Shown piece after piece: positions 35,219-44,078 of a stretch of 64,000 bases of DNA (its first letter is position 1; every line of letters starts with the position of its first letter). The notes beneath the pieces were generated by a model. That model had not been told where the DNA came from. It worked only from the letters and a program-made list of their open reading frames with translations, and ran no database searches. The DNA lies in the NCBI GenBank assembly GCA_036268875.1, contig DATATI010000087.1, forward strand, positions 1 through 64,000. The letters run 5' to 3'. The DNA is from Polyangia bacterium (lineage in GTDB: Bacteria; Myxococcota_A; Polyangia; Fen-1088). The position numbers and the translations under genes are program-made.

Positions 35219-36217
35219 TTATCGGAGCTGGCTCAGTCGCTCGCGGGCTCGTTGGGCGTGAACCGACGCCGGGTGCTTACGCAGCAGCTCTTGCCAGGCG
35301 GCGCGCTCGTCGAAGGATCTTCCCAACGTCTGCAACGCTTCGGCGCGACCGACGCGCGCTTCTTCGGCCAGCGTCCCATTGGGACTGGCGGACAGGTAGC
35401 TGTCGAACTGGCTCAGTGCCTCCTCGGGCGCGTGGCGCGCCATCGCCAGCTCGGCGACGATCATCCGGCCGGTGATCTCTTCGCGCGAACCGGGAAATTG
35501 CGTGGACAGCTTTCGGTACTCAACCAGCGCCGCCGCGTAATCGCCCGAGCGTCGCGCCCGGTTGGCCTCGGAGAAGATCGCGCTGGCCGAAACAGTGGAC
35601 GCCGGCGCGGCCATCGCCACGGCGACGTGGTGATGGTGCAAACGACGCACGGGTGTTCGCACAGGCGCGGGCAAAGGCGCAGGCGCTTCCGGCGCGGGTG
35701 ACGGCGCCAGATCCTCTTCTTCCTCGACGGTGAGAGGGGCCAGGTATGGCGCTGGTGCCCGCGGAGTGGTGCGCGCACGGGTGTGCACCGGCTCGTGGAC
35801 GGGCAATTGTTCAATCGTCGGTCCGCGCAAGGCATCGCGCCTGACCGACCACATGGCGGTCGCGACGCTGCCACCCAGGAGCAGACAGACCGCCGGCAAG
35901 ACCATCCGCCGCAACATCACCGCCGATGACCGGCTGAACCCGCTCCGCCGTTCGCGGTAGGTCGAGCTGGCCGACGGTTCGACCAGCGAACGCTGGACCA
36001 TGTCCGACAGCAAGGCCACGTCGCGGCCTTTCGGAGCGCCCTCGGCCACGATGTCGTTGGCCAGGTCCAGTTCCAGCCGGCAAGCGGCGCACCGATTGAG
36101 GTGCGCCATTAAATCGCGTCGCGCCAGCGGACCCAGCGTCCCGGCTCGCGCGGCGGTCAGCATCTCTTCCGGATGCAGCTCGCTGGTCGTTGCTTCAGTT
36201 GTCCCCACCGTTTTCAC
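35219..36217 (-). CDS. Anti-sigma factor with zinc finger, membrane helix and TPR-like tail
   Basis: A 332-residue membrane protein that should hold the upstream ECF sigma factor inactive. The N-terminal cytoplasmic part has the ZAS zinc motif HLNRCAAC (His39, Cys43, Cys46). One transmembrane segment (about residues 103-122, RRMVLPAVCLLLGGSVATAM) is followed by a Pro/Ala/Glu-rich periplasmic linker with LHHHHVAVAM. The C-terminal periplasmic part (about 205-332) is TPR/YbgF-like: ANRARRSGDYAAALVEYRKL, RHAPEEALSQFDSYLSASP and DERAAWQELLRKHPASVHA. The GTG start at 36217 overlaps the sigma stop as GTGA, so translation is coupled. The signal it senses is unknown. Confidence 0.85.
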   Translation of the reverse strand: MKTVGTTEATTSELHPEEMLTAARAGTLGPLARRDLMAHLNRCAACRLELDLANDIVAEGAPKGRDVALLSDMVQRSLVEPSASSTYRERRSGFSRSSAVMLRRMVLPAVCLLLGGSVATAMWSVRRDALRGPTIEQLPVHEPVHTRARTTPRAPAPYLAPLTVEEEEDLAPSPAPEAPAPLPAPVRTPVRRLHHHHVAVAMAAPASTVSASAIFSEANRARRSGDYAAALVEYRKLSTQFPGSREEITGRMIVAELAMARHAPEEALSQFDSYLSASPNGTLAEEARVGRAEALQTLGRSFDERAAWQELLRKHPASVHAQRARERLSQLR

Positions 36218-36852
36218 CTCTCGCCCCCCCTCAAAATGTCGTACAGCGCGGGGTCCGTTTCAATCCGGCGCTTGAGCTTCTCTTTCGCCAGGCGAACCCG
36301 GCTGCGAACTGTATTGATCGGAACACCGGTCGCCGAGGCGACTTGCGGCAAAGTGTAATCCAGGACCACCCGCAAGGCGAATGTCTCGGCCTGCGCGTCT
36401 GGCAGGTCGTCCAGCAGCGCCCGGAAGGCCGCCGTCCGACGCGCCCGCACCAAGGGATCGTCGGTGGTCTCGTTGTCGCTGCCGGTCTCGGTTTCGCGGC
36501 GAAATTCCTGCAGGCGCTGCTCGCGCGAGCGCCAGCGTCGGCGCGCGGTCAACGCCGTGCGCACGGCGACCTGCTTGGCATACTGAGTGACCGACGATTC
36601 ACGGCGGAAAATGCGCAAGGCATCGCGCAGGGCCATCAAGCCCTCTTGCGCGACGTCAGGAACGTCGGGGTTGTCGGGGCCGAGGATCACGCGCACCACG
36701 GTCAAGACTGCCGGCGCTACCGCCTGCAGGATGCCGCCCATCATCTGGCGATCGCCCGCGGCTGCACCGGCGACCAGGGGACCCAAGGGATCCTCGGGGG
36801 GGGCTTCGTTCGGGGTGTGCTCTGCGACAGTCCCGTTCGTGAGCAACTTCAT
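36214..36852 (-). CDS. ECF-type RNA polymerase sigma factor
   Basis: A 212-residue sigma-70 family (extracytoplasmic function) factor. Region 2 (about residues 30-105) reads GDRQMMGGILQAVAPAVLTV, DVPDVAQEGLMALRDALRIF and YAKQVAVRTALTARRRW. An acidic linker (ETGSDNETTDDP) leads to region 4 (about 145-200): LLDDLPDAQAETFALRVVLD, LPQVASATGVPINTVRSRVR, the helix-turn-helix that reads the -35 element. It is the first gene of a four-gene operon with an anti-sigma, an exported protein and a lipoprotein. The ATG at 36852 was used; no strong ribosome site is visible. Confidence 0.9.
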   Translation of the reverse strand: MKLLTNGTVAEHTPNEAPPEDPLGPLVAGAAAGDRQMMGGILQAVAPAVLTVVRVILGPDNPDVPDVAQEGLMALRDALRIFRRESSVTQYAKQVAVRTALTARRRWRSREQRLQEFRRETETGSDNETTDDPLVRARRTAAFRALLDDLPDAQAETFALRVVLDYTLPQVASATGVPINTVRSRVRLAKEKLKRRIETDPALYDILRGGER

Positions 36853-37021
36853 GGGATCGATCCAATAGTAACCGATATCGCCTGAGCATCGGTGCGTTTA
36901 CGCCCGACTCCTCCGACTTTTGCTGCCGCCCACCCGCTGGCTGACACACCGTGCTGGCGATTTCGCAAATCCGACAATGGAATGTCGGGTACTTGGAAGC
37001 GTTTCGGGCCCAGGAGGGAGT

Positions 37022-37876
37022 TCAATGGTCGGCGCTGGAGGGGCCGCGGCGTTCGACGTCAAGCAAATTGATATTGTCTCTTAGGCCTGGTAAAAGTGGG
37101 TACGCCCGGGCGGCGGCGGCATAAGCGGCGGCCGCGTCGTCCAGAGCGCCCAGCAGGTGCAGCGTCGCGCCCAGGCTGGCGTGAGCCTCAGCGAAGGCGG
37201 GGAAATCTTCGGTGGCGCGCTGGTAGGCGCGGCGCGCGTCGGCCAGTTGATTGAGGCGCTTTGCTTGCTGGCCGACGTTGTATTCGATAACGCCGCGCAC
37301 TTCGGTGACGGTCAGCAGGCGGCCATAAGCCGATGCGCCGTCGCCAGCGATGGGGTAGCGGGCTCGGTACCAGTCGTCGGGCATCTCTTCACCGCGCCGG
37401 AGCAGCTCGACGTTGCGCGAGCGGCCGCCTTCGGCGACGCGAACGAAGAAATGTCCCGGCACCACCACTCCCGCCACGGGAACGTCCAGCAGCGCGCCCA
37501 GCGCGATGTAAAGCGCGCCCAGCCCGACACAGCTGCCGCGCCGCCGGCGCAGCACCGAGGGCAGCAGCACGAACGCGATGTCCGCATCGTCCACCTCGCG
37601 CGAAAACGCCAGCACGTCGAACAGCGTCCGGTTGATCGCCGCCGCCGCGCCCGCGCCCGGATCGCGCTGGCGCTCCGCGCGCGCCCGGGCGGCGATGCGC
37701 TGAAGCTCGGCCGCCGCCCATTCCTGGTCGTCGCTTTTCGTGGACGGCGTCCGGTCACGGCCGGCAGCCAGCAGTGTCCGCGTCGTCGCGTCACGGTTCG
37801 CGCCCCCGCCGTGGCTGCCGTGGCAAGCACCGCCCAGCAACGACCCGATGACCACGACGACGATCGACCGATTCAC
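37022..37876 (-). CDS. SirB1/transglutaminase-like lipoprotein with TPRs
   Basis: A 284-residue protein with a lipoprotein signal (IGSLLGGAC). The middle (about residues 55-190) fits the SirB1 N-terminal/transglutaminase-like family: RTLFDVLAFSREVDDADIAF, then RRRGSCVGLGALYIALGALL with the Cys in the nucleophile position, then VVVPGHFFVRVAEGGRSRNV with His. The C-terminal 100 residues carry two or three TPR units: QAKRLNQLADARRAYQRATE and LGATLHLLGALDDAAAAYAA. The ATG at 37876 overlaps the stop of the AlgX-like gene as ATGA. It is the final gene of the glycan operon; its role there is unknown. Confidence 0.75.
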   Translation of the reverse strand: MNRSIVVVVIGSLLGGACHGSHGGGANRDATTRTLLAAGRDRTPSTKSDDQEWAAAELQRIAARARAERQRDPGAGAAAAINRTLFDVLAFSREVDDADIAFVLLPSVLRRRRGSCVGLGALYIALGALLDVPVAGVVVPGHFFVRVAEGGRSRNVELLRRGEEMPDDWYRARYPIAGDGASAYGRLLTVTEVRGVIEYNVGQQAKRLNQLADARRAYQRATEDFPAFAEAHASLGATLHLLGALDDAAAAYAAAARAYPLLPGLRDNINLLDVERRGPSSADH

Positions 37877-39966
37877 TTCGTGCTCAGCGGCTCCCAGTTC
37901 TCCCAGTAGTTATACAGATCGCGCGCCGTCATCATCCAGATGACCAGCTTTTTCGAATCCAGCGCAGCGGCGCCCCGGCGCATCAGTTTTTGGCGCACGT
38001 TTGGACCGCCGCCGTAGCTCATCACCAGATCCACCGGGTACGACACGCCCTTGGCGATGTGCGCCGAGACCCCAGCATGTTCGGCGTCGGTCAGCTCGTA
38101 GACGCCGGTAAAGCTGTCGCCCAGCACCACGATCGGGCTGTCGGCGTCGTCGTCGTAAAGGGCGCCGTCGGCGCCGATCACCTGGTGCGCGGCCAGGGTC
38201 TCCGGCTTGTATTTCTTCTTCAGCGCGTCGGGCAAGCGCGAGTGCAGATCGCCGAAACGGGTGAATGACGTCTCCTTGACGCTGAACGTGTGCGCGTGGG
38301 CGGCGACGTCGTGGTACCAGGGATACTTCTTGACCCGCGCGCTGATGATGTCGGCGGCCAGACGCAGCCCGCGATCGGTCCAGTGCGTGTCCTGGCGTTG
38401 ATAAAGCGGTTCGGCCTTGGGTTTGTCGTGGTCGACCCGGGCGGCCAGAAAGCTGGGCAGCAGATCGACGACTTCGACGCCCGCCTCGGACAGGCTCTCG
38501 ATGAATTTGCGGCCGTACGGGTTCACCACCTTGCCGACCAGCGCTTTTTGTTTCGGCTCCAGCTCGTCGGGGAAGATCTCTTCCTTGTTCGGCACGGGGA
38601 CGAACAGAAAGTCCACGCCGTGGGCGTCAAGCTCTTTCTTGAATTCGAGGATGATGGGCAGCGGGTTCTTCCCGGCCGGCTGCTTTTCCAGATCGCCGCC
38701 GGCGACGTACTCCATGCTGTTGCGGAAGAACAAGAACCCGTCGCTGCCGGCAAAGCCTTTCACCTTGGGCGCGGCGTGCAGCCGCTTGCGGACGGCTTCG
38801 TCGAACGGTTTGACCTTGGCGGCCCATTTTTCCCACGAACCGCTGCCCTGTTTCTTCAGCTCGTCTTTGATCTCCGGCAGCACCGCCCCCGGTTGGGGCG
38901 TCGGCTTGGTCTTGGCCAGCTTCAAGGCGGGCGCGCTGGCCACCGGTTTGCCGTCGCCGGCGGCGCCGCTGGATTTGCCGTCGTCACCTTCGCGGCGGAC
39001 GATGAAGATGTTGTACGTGGCCTTGCCTTGCGGCTTGCCACGCATGACGAACGTCGGCGAGGCGAACGTCTGCGTGCCCAGCTCTTTCCTGATGTCCGCC
39101 TCGGTGTGATCGTCGGGCCACACCGGGCCGGCCGGCAGCAGATCGGTGTTGTACGACACGTACCAGTACGACGACAATTTGTTCGCCCATCCCTTCACCT
39201 CGGCGGCGGTCAGCTCCTTGCTGCTGTATTCGCCCAGCAGGGCTTCGACGCACGCAGCGTTGACCAGGTCGGCCTTCACCCGGCCGTAGATCTCCGGAAA
39301 GCCGTCGCCATCTTGATCGGGCAGCTTGCCGAAGCCGTCGAACCAGGGTTGAAACTCGATCTTCACCCACAATTGCGCGGGGCCGGTGTCGCCAGCGTGA
39401 ATGAACATCTCGCTGATGCCTTGCCGCACGAACTGCGGACCGCCGGCCAGGCCCCACGATTCGCCTCGCACCGCGGCCGCCACATCGCCCAGCGAATCGG
39501 CGCCCGCCACCTTCTTCGCCGCCAGCCACTCCACCGCGGGAGCGAAGGCGATGGGATGCGTGCGCTCGCTGTCGGTCAGCGGCGTGCGGGCGATGTCCGC
39601 CACCAGCGTCTCCTTGTCGATGTTGCCGCCGAACGGATTCGACGGGTCCGCCTTGGCGCCCTTGGGCGGCGCTTCTTCAGGTGGCGGATCAGCGATCATG
39701 AAGTTGGCGTGGTAGGCGGCGAAATCCAGCGCCGCCCGCGTCGGCCGCTTTATCTGGCGCACCAGCACGCTGGATTTGGTGCGGGCGTAGCCATCGTTCA
39801 ACGTGGTCACGTCGACGTGGGTGAAGGCCACGTCGCTTTTGCCGGTGGGCCAGGGCGATTTTTGTCCCAGGCCCATCAACTGACAGGAAGCAGAGACCAA
39901 GACGGCGCCCGCCACGGTCAGGAACAACGCCAGGCGGCCTGGCGCGCGGAAGCTAGTTCGGATCAT
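37873..39966 (-). CDS. AlgX-like SGNH O-acetyltransferase lipoprotein with extra N-terminal domain
   Basis: A 697-residue lipoprotein (AGAVLVSASCQLMG, lipobox). The C-terminal half (about residues 390-697) has the AlgX/AlgJ SGNH fold: FLFFRNSMEYVAGGD, FLFVPVPNKEEIFPDELEPK, the Asp-His pair in YQRQDTHWTDRGLRLAADI, and the nucleophile motif PIVVLGDSFTGVYE. The N-terminal half (about 30-350) is an unrelated domain with an EF-hand-like loop, DQDGDGFPEIYG, that I do not recognise. It probably accepts acyl groups from the MBOAT protein and modifies a surface glycan. The end of the GT2 gene overlaps its start by 14 bases. Confidence 0.82.
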   Translation of the reverse strand: MIRTSFRAPGRLALFLTVAGAVLVSASCQLMGLGQKSPWPTGKSDVAFTHVDVTTLNDGYARTKSSVLVRQIKRPTRAALDFAAYHANFMIADPPPEEAPPKGAKADPSNPFGGNIDKETLVADIARTPLTDSERTHPIAFAPAVEWLAAKKVAGADSLGDVAAAVRGESWGLAGGPQFVRQGISEMFIHAGDTGPAQLWVKIEFQPWFDGFGKLPDQDGDGFPEIYGRVKADLVNAACVEALLGEYSSKELTAAEVKGWANKLSSYWYVSYNTDLLPAGPVWPDDHTEADIRKELGTQTFASPTFVMRGKPQGKATYNIFIVRREGDDGKSSGAAGDGKPVASAPALKLAKTKPTPQPGAVLPEIKDELKKQGSGSWEKWAAKVKPFDEAVRKRLHAAPKVKGFAGSDGFLFFRNSMEYVAGGDLEKQPAGKNPLPIILEFKKELDAHGVDFLFVPVPNKEEIFPDELEPKQKALVGKVVNPYGRKFIESLSEAGVEVVDLLPSFLAARVDHDKPKAEPLYQRQDTHWTDRGLRLAADIISARVKKYPWYHDVAAHAHTFSVKETSFTRFGDLHSRLPDALKKKYKPETLAAHQVIGADGALYDDDADSPIVVLGDSFTGVYELTDAEHAGVSAHIAKGVSYPVDLVMSYGGGPNVRQKLMRRGAAALDSKKLVIWMMTARDLYNYWENWEPLSTK

Positions 39967-40675
39967 AACGTCCCCTTCGGTAGTTCCACATGACCCGCAA
40001 GACGCGCAGGCCGTAGGTGATCGGATTCAAGTGCGAAACCTCGTCGCCATAGTGCGTGGGCACGGGCGCCTCCGCCACCGCCAGGCGGCGCGCCCGAGCG
40101 GCGGCGATCATCTCCAGGTCGAAATCAAAGCTGTCGGAAAGCCGGCGAAACGGCACGTCGGCGAGCACCCGCCGACCGTAGACCAAATACCCGCTGTGAT
40201 AATCGGTCATCGACAGGCCCAAGGTGGCGTTCTCCAGCCGGTTCAAAACCGCGTTCGCAAAGATTTTGTAAATCGGCATACCGCCCGAACGCGCCGTTCC
40301 CGAGGCGATGCGCGAGCCTTGCAGCAGATCCAGTCGCTGCTCGCGCATGGTGGCCACCAGCGCCGGCAGCGCCTCCGGGCTGTACTGGCCGTCGGCGTGA
40401 ACGCAGGCGACGATCTCGGGGTCGCCTTGCCGCGCCCGCTCCAGGCCGTCCTTCATGGCGGCGCCGTAGCCGCCGTTGGCCGGTCGATCGATGAGCTCGA
40501 TCGGGCAGCGCTGGGCGGGCAGGGCGGCCACCACCGCGCGCGTGTCATCGGTGCTGCCGTCGTTGACCACGATGATCCGCTGCAGGGCCGGCAGCGGCGC
40601 GCCGGTTATCCGCGCCACCACCACCGGCAGGTATCGGCCGGCGTTGTACGCCGGGATGACCACCACGATGCCCAT
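39953..40675 (-). CDS. Family 2 glycosyltransferase (DPM1-like)
   Basis: A 240-residue GT2 enzyme similar in layout to polyprenyl-phosphate mannosyl/glucosyltransferases: MGIVVVIPAYNAGRYLPVVV, IIVVNDGSTDDTRAVV, GYGAAMKDGLERA, VACVHADGQYSPEALPAL, then a motif DYHSGYLVYGRRVLADVPF, and VPTHYGDEVSHLNPI near the end. No C-terminal membrane helices follow, so it is a soluble or peripheral enzyme. The ATG at 40675 is used; a longer open frame upstream lies over the epimerase gene in another frame and is not coding. It is in the glycan operon between the ArnA-like epimerase and the AlgX-like gene. Donor sugar unknown. Confidence 0.9.
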   Translation of the reverse strand: MGIVVVIPAYNAGRYLPVVVARITGAPLPALQRIIVVNDGSTDDTRAVVAALPAQRCPIELIDRPANGGYGAAMKDGLERARQGDPEIVACVHADGQYSPEALPALVATMREQRLDLLQGSRIASGTARSGGMPIYKIFANAVLNRLENATLGLSMTDYHSGYLVYGRRVLADVPFRRLSDSFDFDLEMIAAARARRLAVAEAPVPTHYGDEVSHLNPITYGLRVLRVMWNYRRGRYDPN

Positions 40676-40701
40676 GCCCGAGTCTTCGTCGCCGTCCGTG
40701 G

Positions 40702-41790
40702 TCAGGCGCCGCTGATCTTGCGGGCGGTGGTTGCGACCGTGGCGGCTTGATGGTCCAGCAGCGGACGGTAACGGGCCACATAGTCGGCGATGATCTCCGG
40801 CAGCATCGCCGGCAGGGGCGTCTGCGGGTTCCAGCTTAAGAGCCGCCGCGCCTTGCCGATGTCGGGAATGCGTTCGGCGGTGTCGTCGTAGCCGGCGCCA
40901 TAGATCGCGGCCGCGGTGACGGTCTCGAATTGCGGCGGCGGCCCACCCTGCGCGGCGACGAAGGCCCGTGACAATTCCTCGCCCAGCGCGCGGATGGTGA
41001 GGTCGTTGTCCGGGTTGCCGAGATTCAAGATCTCCCCGCGACAGACGCTGGGCCGTTCCACCACCCGCACCACCGCGTCCACGAAATCGTGCACCGAGAT
41101 GAACGTCCGCCGTTGCTGCCCGCCGTCGACCAGCGGCAGTGGTTGGCCGCGTAGAAGCGCATTCATGAACGACGCCAGCACGCGCGGTACGCCTTCGCCG
41201 TCGATGCCGGGAAGAAAATCCATCCGTGGCCCGATGACGTTGAACGGGCGAATGATGGTGAACGCCAGCGCGCCGTGCTGGCCGTGGGCGAAGATCACCC
41301 GTTCGAGAAGCTGCTTCGCGCAGGCGTAGGTCCAGCGCTCGCGGTGCACCGGCCCCAGGAAAAAACCGGAGCCGTCTTCGTTCATGACCTCCATCGGGCG
41401 GCCATGCGCATCCAGGGCCAGCCGTCCGTACACCTCGCAGGTGGAAAAATGGATCAGCCGGTTGCCGCGAGCGGCGCACGCCTTCACCAGCGGAACCAGC
41501 TCGGTGTAGTTGGCGTCGATGACGTCCAGCGGTTTGGTGCTGTAAAGCGCCGGATTGCACAGCGCGGTCAGCGAGATCACCGTCGGGCAGCGCGCGGTGA
41601 TCCCGTCAATCAAACCCGGCGCATCCAGGCGGGCGGCGATCCGGTGAACGCCGGGGTCGTCGCCCGCCAGCTTGCCAAGGTTGATGTCCACCGCCTCGAT
41701 CTCGCAGCCGAGCGCGACCCGCAAGGCCGGCACGATGTGCGACCCCAGAAATCCACCGGCGCCCAGGACTGCGATTCGCTGCGCTGGCAT
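40702..41790 (-). CDS. NAD-dependent sugar epimerase/decarboxylase, ArnA-dehydrogenase-like
   Basis: A 362-residue short-chain dehydrogenase acting on a nucleotide-sugar. The NAD-binding motif is VLGAGGFLGSHIVPAL. The catalytic region resembles the C-terminal domain of ArnA: NPALYSTKPLDVIDANYTEL, HFSTCEVYGR, PVHRERWTYACAKQLLERV (YxxxK) and FTIIRPFNVIGPRMDFLPG. DGGQQRRTFISVHDFVDAVV also fits. In ArnA the motif is STSEVYG; here it is STCEVYG, so a Ser near the active site has become Cys while the Glu is kept. A UDP-glucuronate decarboxylase-type reaction is plausible but unproven. Its ATG overlaps the previous gene's stop as TAATG. Confidence 0.88.
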   Translation of the reverse strand: MPAQRIAVLGAGGFLGSHIVPALRVALGCEIEAVDINLGKLAGDDPGVHRIAARLDAPGLIDGITARCPTVISLTALCNPALYSTKPLDVIDANYTELVPLVKACAARGNRLIHFSTCEVYGRLALDAHGRPMEVMNEDGSGFFLGPVHRERWTYACAKQLLERVIFAHGQHGALAFTIIRPFNVIGPRMDFLPGIDGEGVPRVLASFMNALLRGQPLPLVDGGQQRRTFISVHDFVDAVVRVVERPSVCRGEILNLGNPDNDLTIRALGEELSRAFVAAQGGPPPQFETVTAAAIYGAGYDDTAERIPDIGKARRLLSWNPQTPLPAMLPEIIADYVARYRPLLDHQAATVATTARKISGA

Positions 41791-43058
41791 TACGACTTGG
41801 CGTGGGTCTTCCGGCTGCTGGTCTTCCTCGCTTTTTTCGCTTTTTTCTTCAGTGCAGCGGCCGCCGGCTTGGAATCGGCGGCGTCGTCGTCCTTGGCGGC
41901 GGCGGAGGTGTTGGTCGCCACCTCGTCTTTGCCCCCGGCGAGCGCCTCTTCCGGCGCGGCCTTTTCCTCGCCGCCAGATTTCTGCGCCAGCGAAGACGGG
42001 ATGAAGATATCCGGCCATCGATCGTTGCCCGAGTGGTAGGTCAAGCGTGCCGCCGTCTCGAAGGGCGTGCCCACCTCCCACAGGTAGATCTCGTAATCGG
42101 CGATGTCGTGGTCATGTCCGCGCTGGGTGATGCCCCAGACCAGGAATTTCCCGTCGGTAGAGAACTGCGGAAAATACTCATGCGACCGGCGGCCGGGCAT
42201 GTCCATGAAGCGCAGGTCGTCGTCGCTGAACTCCTTGGTCGGCTTGCCGTTCTTCATCGGCATGCGGAAGATCTCGCTGCCGCCGTTGCCAGTGGGATTC
42301 ATCCAGAAGATCGAGCTGCCGTCGGGGGTCCAGTTCACCTGACAGCCGAGACCCGTCTTGGTCCAGGTCTTCTTCTTGACGTCCCAGATGCCCGTTTCGC
42401 GCTTCGATCCGCGCAAGGTGATGGCGATGTACTTGCCGTCGTGGGACATCTCGGGCTGCTGCAGCACGGCACCGTCCAGGTCGGAGACGCCGGCGCTGTC
42501 CATCAGCTCGACTTCCTTGTCCGAGCCCAGCTTGGTCTTGAAGATCTTCGTCCCGCGCACGAAGACGATCTCGTTTGCGCCGATGAAGCTGCCCCAGCTG
42601 GCGTTCTCGACCACCTTGGTTATGTCGTTGCCGTCGGGCTTGATGGTGTAGAGATCCCACTTGTCGCTGTCGTTGGCGTCGCGCTCGCTGACCCAACCTT
42701 TCTTGCTGCGACAAAACAGGATCTTCGAGCCGTCGGGCGAAAAGCGCGGGAACCAGTCGACCTGGTCGCCCGAGGTGATCGACTTGATGTTCGAGCCGTC
42801 GGTGTTCATCACGAACAGGTCGTGGTTGCCGTTGCGCGAGCTGGACCAGACGATGGTCCCCTTCACCCGCTCGCCCATCCTGGTCATGTTCTCTTCGTCG
42901 GCGGCCGACGGTTTGTCGCTGCTGCCGGTGGGCGCGGCGCCGCCCATGCTGGCGCAACCCATTCCCGCCACCGAGGCCAGCAGCAGCGTTCCCAACAGCG
43001 CGCGCGAAGACCGGCGGCCGGTCTTGGCGGACGATTTCGTTTGGTCGTGTGTTGTCAT
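41790..43058 (-). CDS. TolB-like beta-propeller lipoprotein with Lys-rich tail
   Basis: A 422-residue lipoprotein (LLGTLLLASVAGMGCASMG, lipobox). The mature domain is a TolB/WD40-like propeller: KGTIVWSSSRNGNHDLFVMN, SGDQVDWFPRFSPDGSKILF, QPEMSHDGKYIAITLRGSK, CQVNWTPDGSSIFWMNPTG and YFPQFSTDGKFLVWGITQR. Residues from about 375 to the end form an Ala/Asp/Lys-rich low-complexity tail ending in a strongly basic KKKAKKARKTSSRKTHAKS. It lies between two sugar epimerases in the glycan operon and overlaps both neighbours by start/stop. It may bind the glycan or envelope partner (inference). The ATG at 43058 has GGGAG just upstream. Confidence 0.85.
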   Translation of the reverse strand: MTTHDQTKSSAKTGRRSSRALLGTLLLASVAGMGCASMGGAAPTGSSDKPSAADEENMTRMGERVKGTIVWSSSRNGNHDLFVMNTDGSNIKSITSGDQVDWFPRFSPDGSKILFCRSKKGWVSERDANDSDKWDLYTIKPDGNDITKVVENASWGSFIGANEIVFVRGTKIFKTKLGSDKEVELMDSAGVSDLDGAVLQQPEMSHDGKYIAITLRGSKRETGIWDVKKKTWTKTGLGCQVNWTPDGSSIFWMNPTGNGGSEIFRMPMKNGKPTKEFSDDDLRFMDMPGRRSHEYFPQFSTDGKFLVWGITQRGHDHDIADYEIYLWEVGTPFETAARLTYHSGNDRWPDIFIPSSLAQKSGGEEKAAPEEALAGGKDEVATNTSAAAKDDDAADSKPAAAALKKKAKKARKTSSRKTHAKS

Positions 43059-44077
43059 CTCCCGTTCCCTTCTTGCGCTGACAGTTGAACCGACCCGCCC
43101 GGAATCATGTTTGGAGCGGTTACCGGGGAAAAACAGCGAGAAAATCCGTTGTGGACGCCCAGCGGCCGATAGCCGAGATCGTGCGTCGCCTCGCCGGGAT
43201 CGAGGTTCGCGTCGTTGACCAGGCCGGCGATGGCGTTGCTGGTCAGGGGCGGCTTGGCCATCACCAGGGCCATCAGGCGCGCCGCCAGTCGACAGAGCCA
43301 CACCGGCAGGTGGACGAAGCGCCGATCGCCGCCATGATAGCGCAGCATCAGATGCGCCAGCGCGCCGATGCTGATCGCTTCGCCGCCGCTGAAGTTGTAG
43401 GTCTTGCCAAAAGCGCGCGGGTTGCCAGCCAGGCGCATGAGGCCGTCGACGATGTCGGCGGCCAGCACCGGTCGTTTAAGCGCACGCCCGTCGCCGATGA
43501 ACGGCACCACCGGAAAACGGCGCAGGTAATCGAGGAACATCAAGAACTCTTGACCCCCGTTTTCTTCGTAGACCAGCGTTGGCCGCACGATGGTGTGGGC
43601 GAAGGCGCGTTCGTCGGTGACCAGCTTTTCAGCTTGCAGCTTTGATTCGGCGTACAGCGTGCGGCGCGGATAGACCACTGACGCCGACGAGACGTAGATG
43701 AAATGCCGCACGCGTGCCGCCGCCGCCTCGCGCACCAGATGGGCGGTGCCGTTGCGGTTCACCCGCTGAAACACCGACGGATCAGGCGAGATGATCACCG
43801 CCGCCAGGTGAAAGACTGTGTCCACGTCGTCGCAGGCCCCGCGCAGCGATTCGCGCTCGCTGACGTCGCCCTCGCGTAGGTCACAGCCCAGGCCGGCGAG
43901 GCGCGTGCGCAGCGGATCGCCCGGCAGCACCAGCGCGCGCACCGTCCAGCCGGCGTCGACAAGACCGCGCACCAACCGCGCGCCCATCACGCCGGCCGCG
44001 CCCGTCACCAGCGCCAGGCGCCCGCGCCCGCTGGCGCGCTGGTCATCGTCGGTGGCATCGCGGGCTTCGGCTGTCAC
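43055..44077 (-). CDS. NAD-dependent epimerase/dehydratase
   Basis: A 340-residue short-chain dehydrogenase of the extended type. The NAD-binding glycine motif is LVTGAAGVMGARLVRGL; FHLAAVIISPDPSVFQRVN is the usual next conserved block; catalytic Ser and YxxxK are in IYVSSASVVYP and LYAESKLQAEKLV. TIVRPTLVYEENGGQEFLMF and YNFSGGEAISIGALAHLML follow. It ends with a Gly/Ser tail. The start is a GTG at 44077, and its stop overlaps the ATG of the TolB-like gene (ATGA). It is most likely a nucleotide-sugar epimerase or reductase for the operon's glycan, but the substrate is not readable. Confidence 0.85.
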   Translation of the reverse strand: MTAEARDATDDDQRASGRGRLALVTGAAGVMGARLVRGLVDAGWTVRALVLPGDPLRTRLAGLGCDLREGDVSERESLRGACDDVDTVFHLAAVIISPDPSVFQRVNRNGTAHLVREAAAARVRHFIYVSSASVVYPRRTLYAESKLQAEKLVTDERAFAHTIVRPTLVYEENGGQEFLMFLDYLRRFPVVPFIGDGRALKRPVLAADIVDGLMRLAGNPRAFGKTYNFSGGEAISIGALAHLMLRYHGGDRRFVHLPVWLCRLAARLMALVMAKPPLTSNAIAGLVNDANLDPGEATHDLGYRPLGVHNGFSRCFSPVTAPNMIPGGSVQLSAQEGNGR

Positions 44078-44078
44078 G

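Noticed and set aside
38290-39993. 567-residue open frame on the plus strand
   Set aside because: It is antisense to the AlgX-like gene that carries the SGNH motifs; high-GC third positions create the long frame.
40676-41560. In-frame N-terminal extension of the DPM1-like glycosyltransferase
   Set aside because: It covers the ArnA-like epimerase in another frame and the real GT2 N-terminus begins at 40675.
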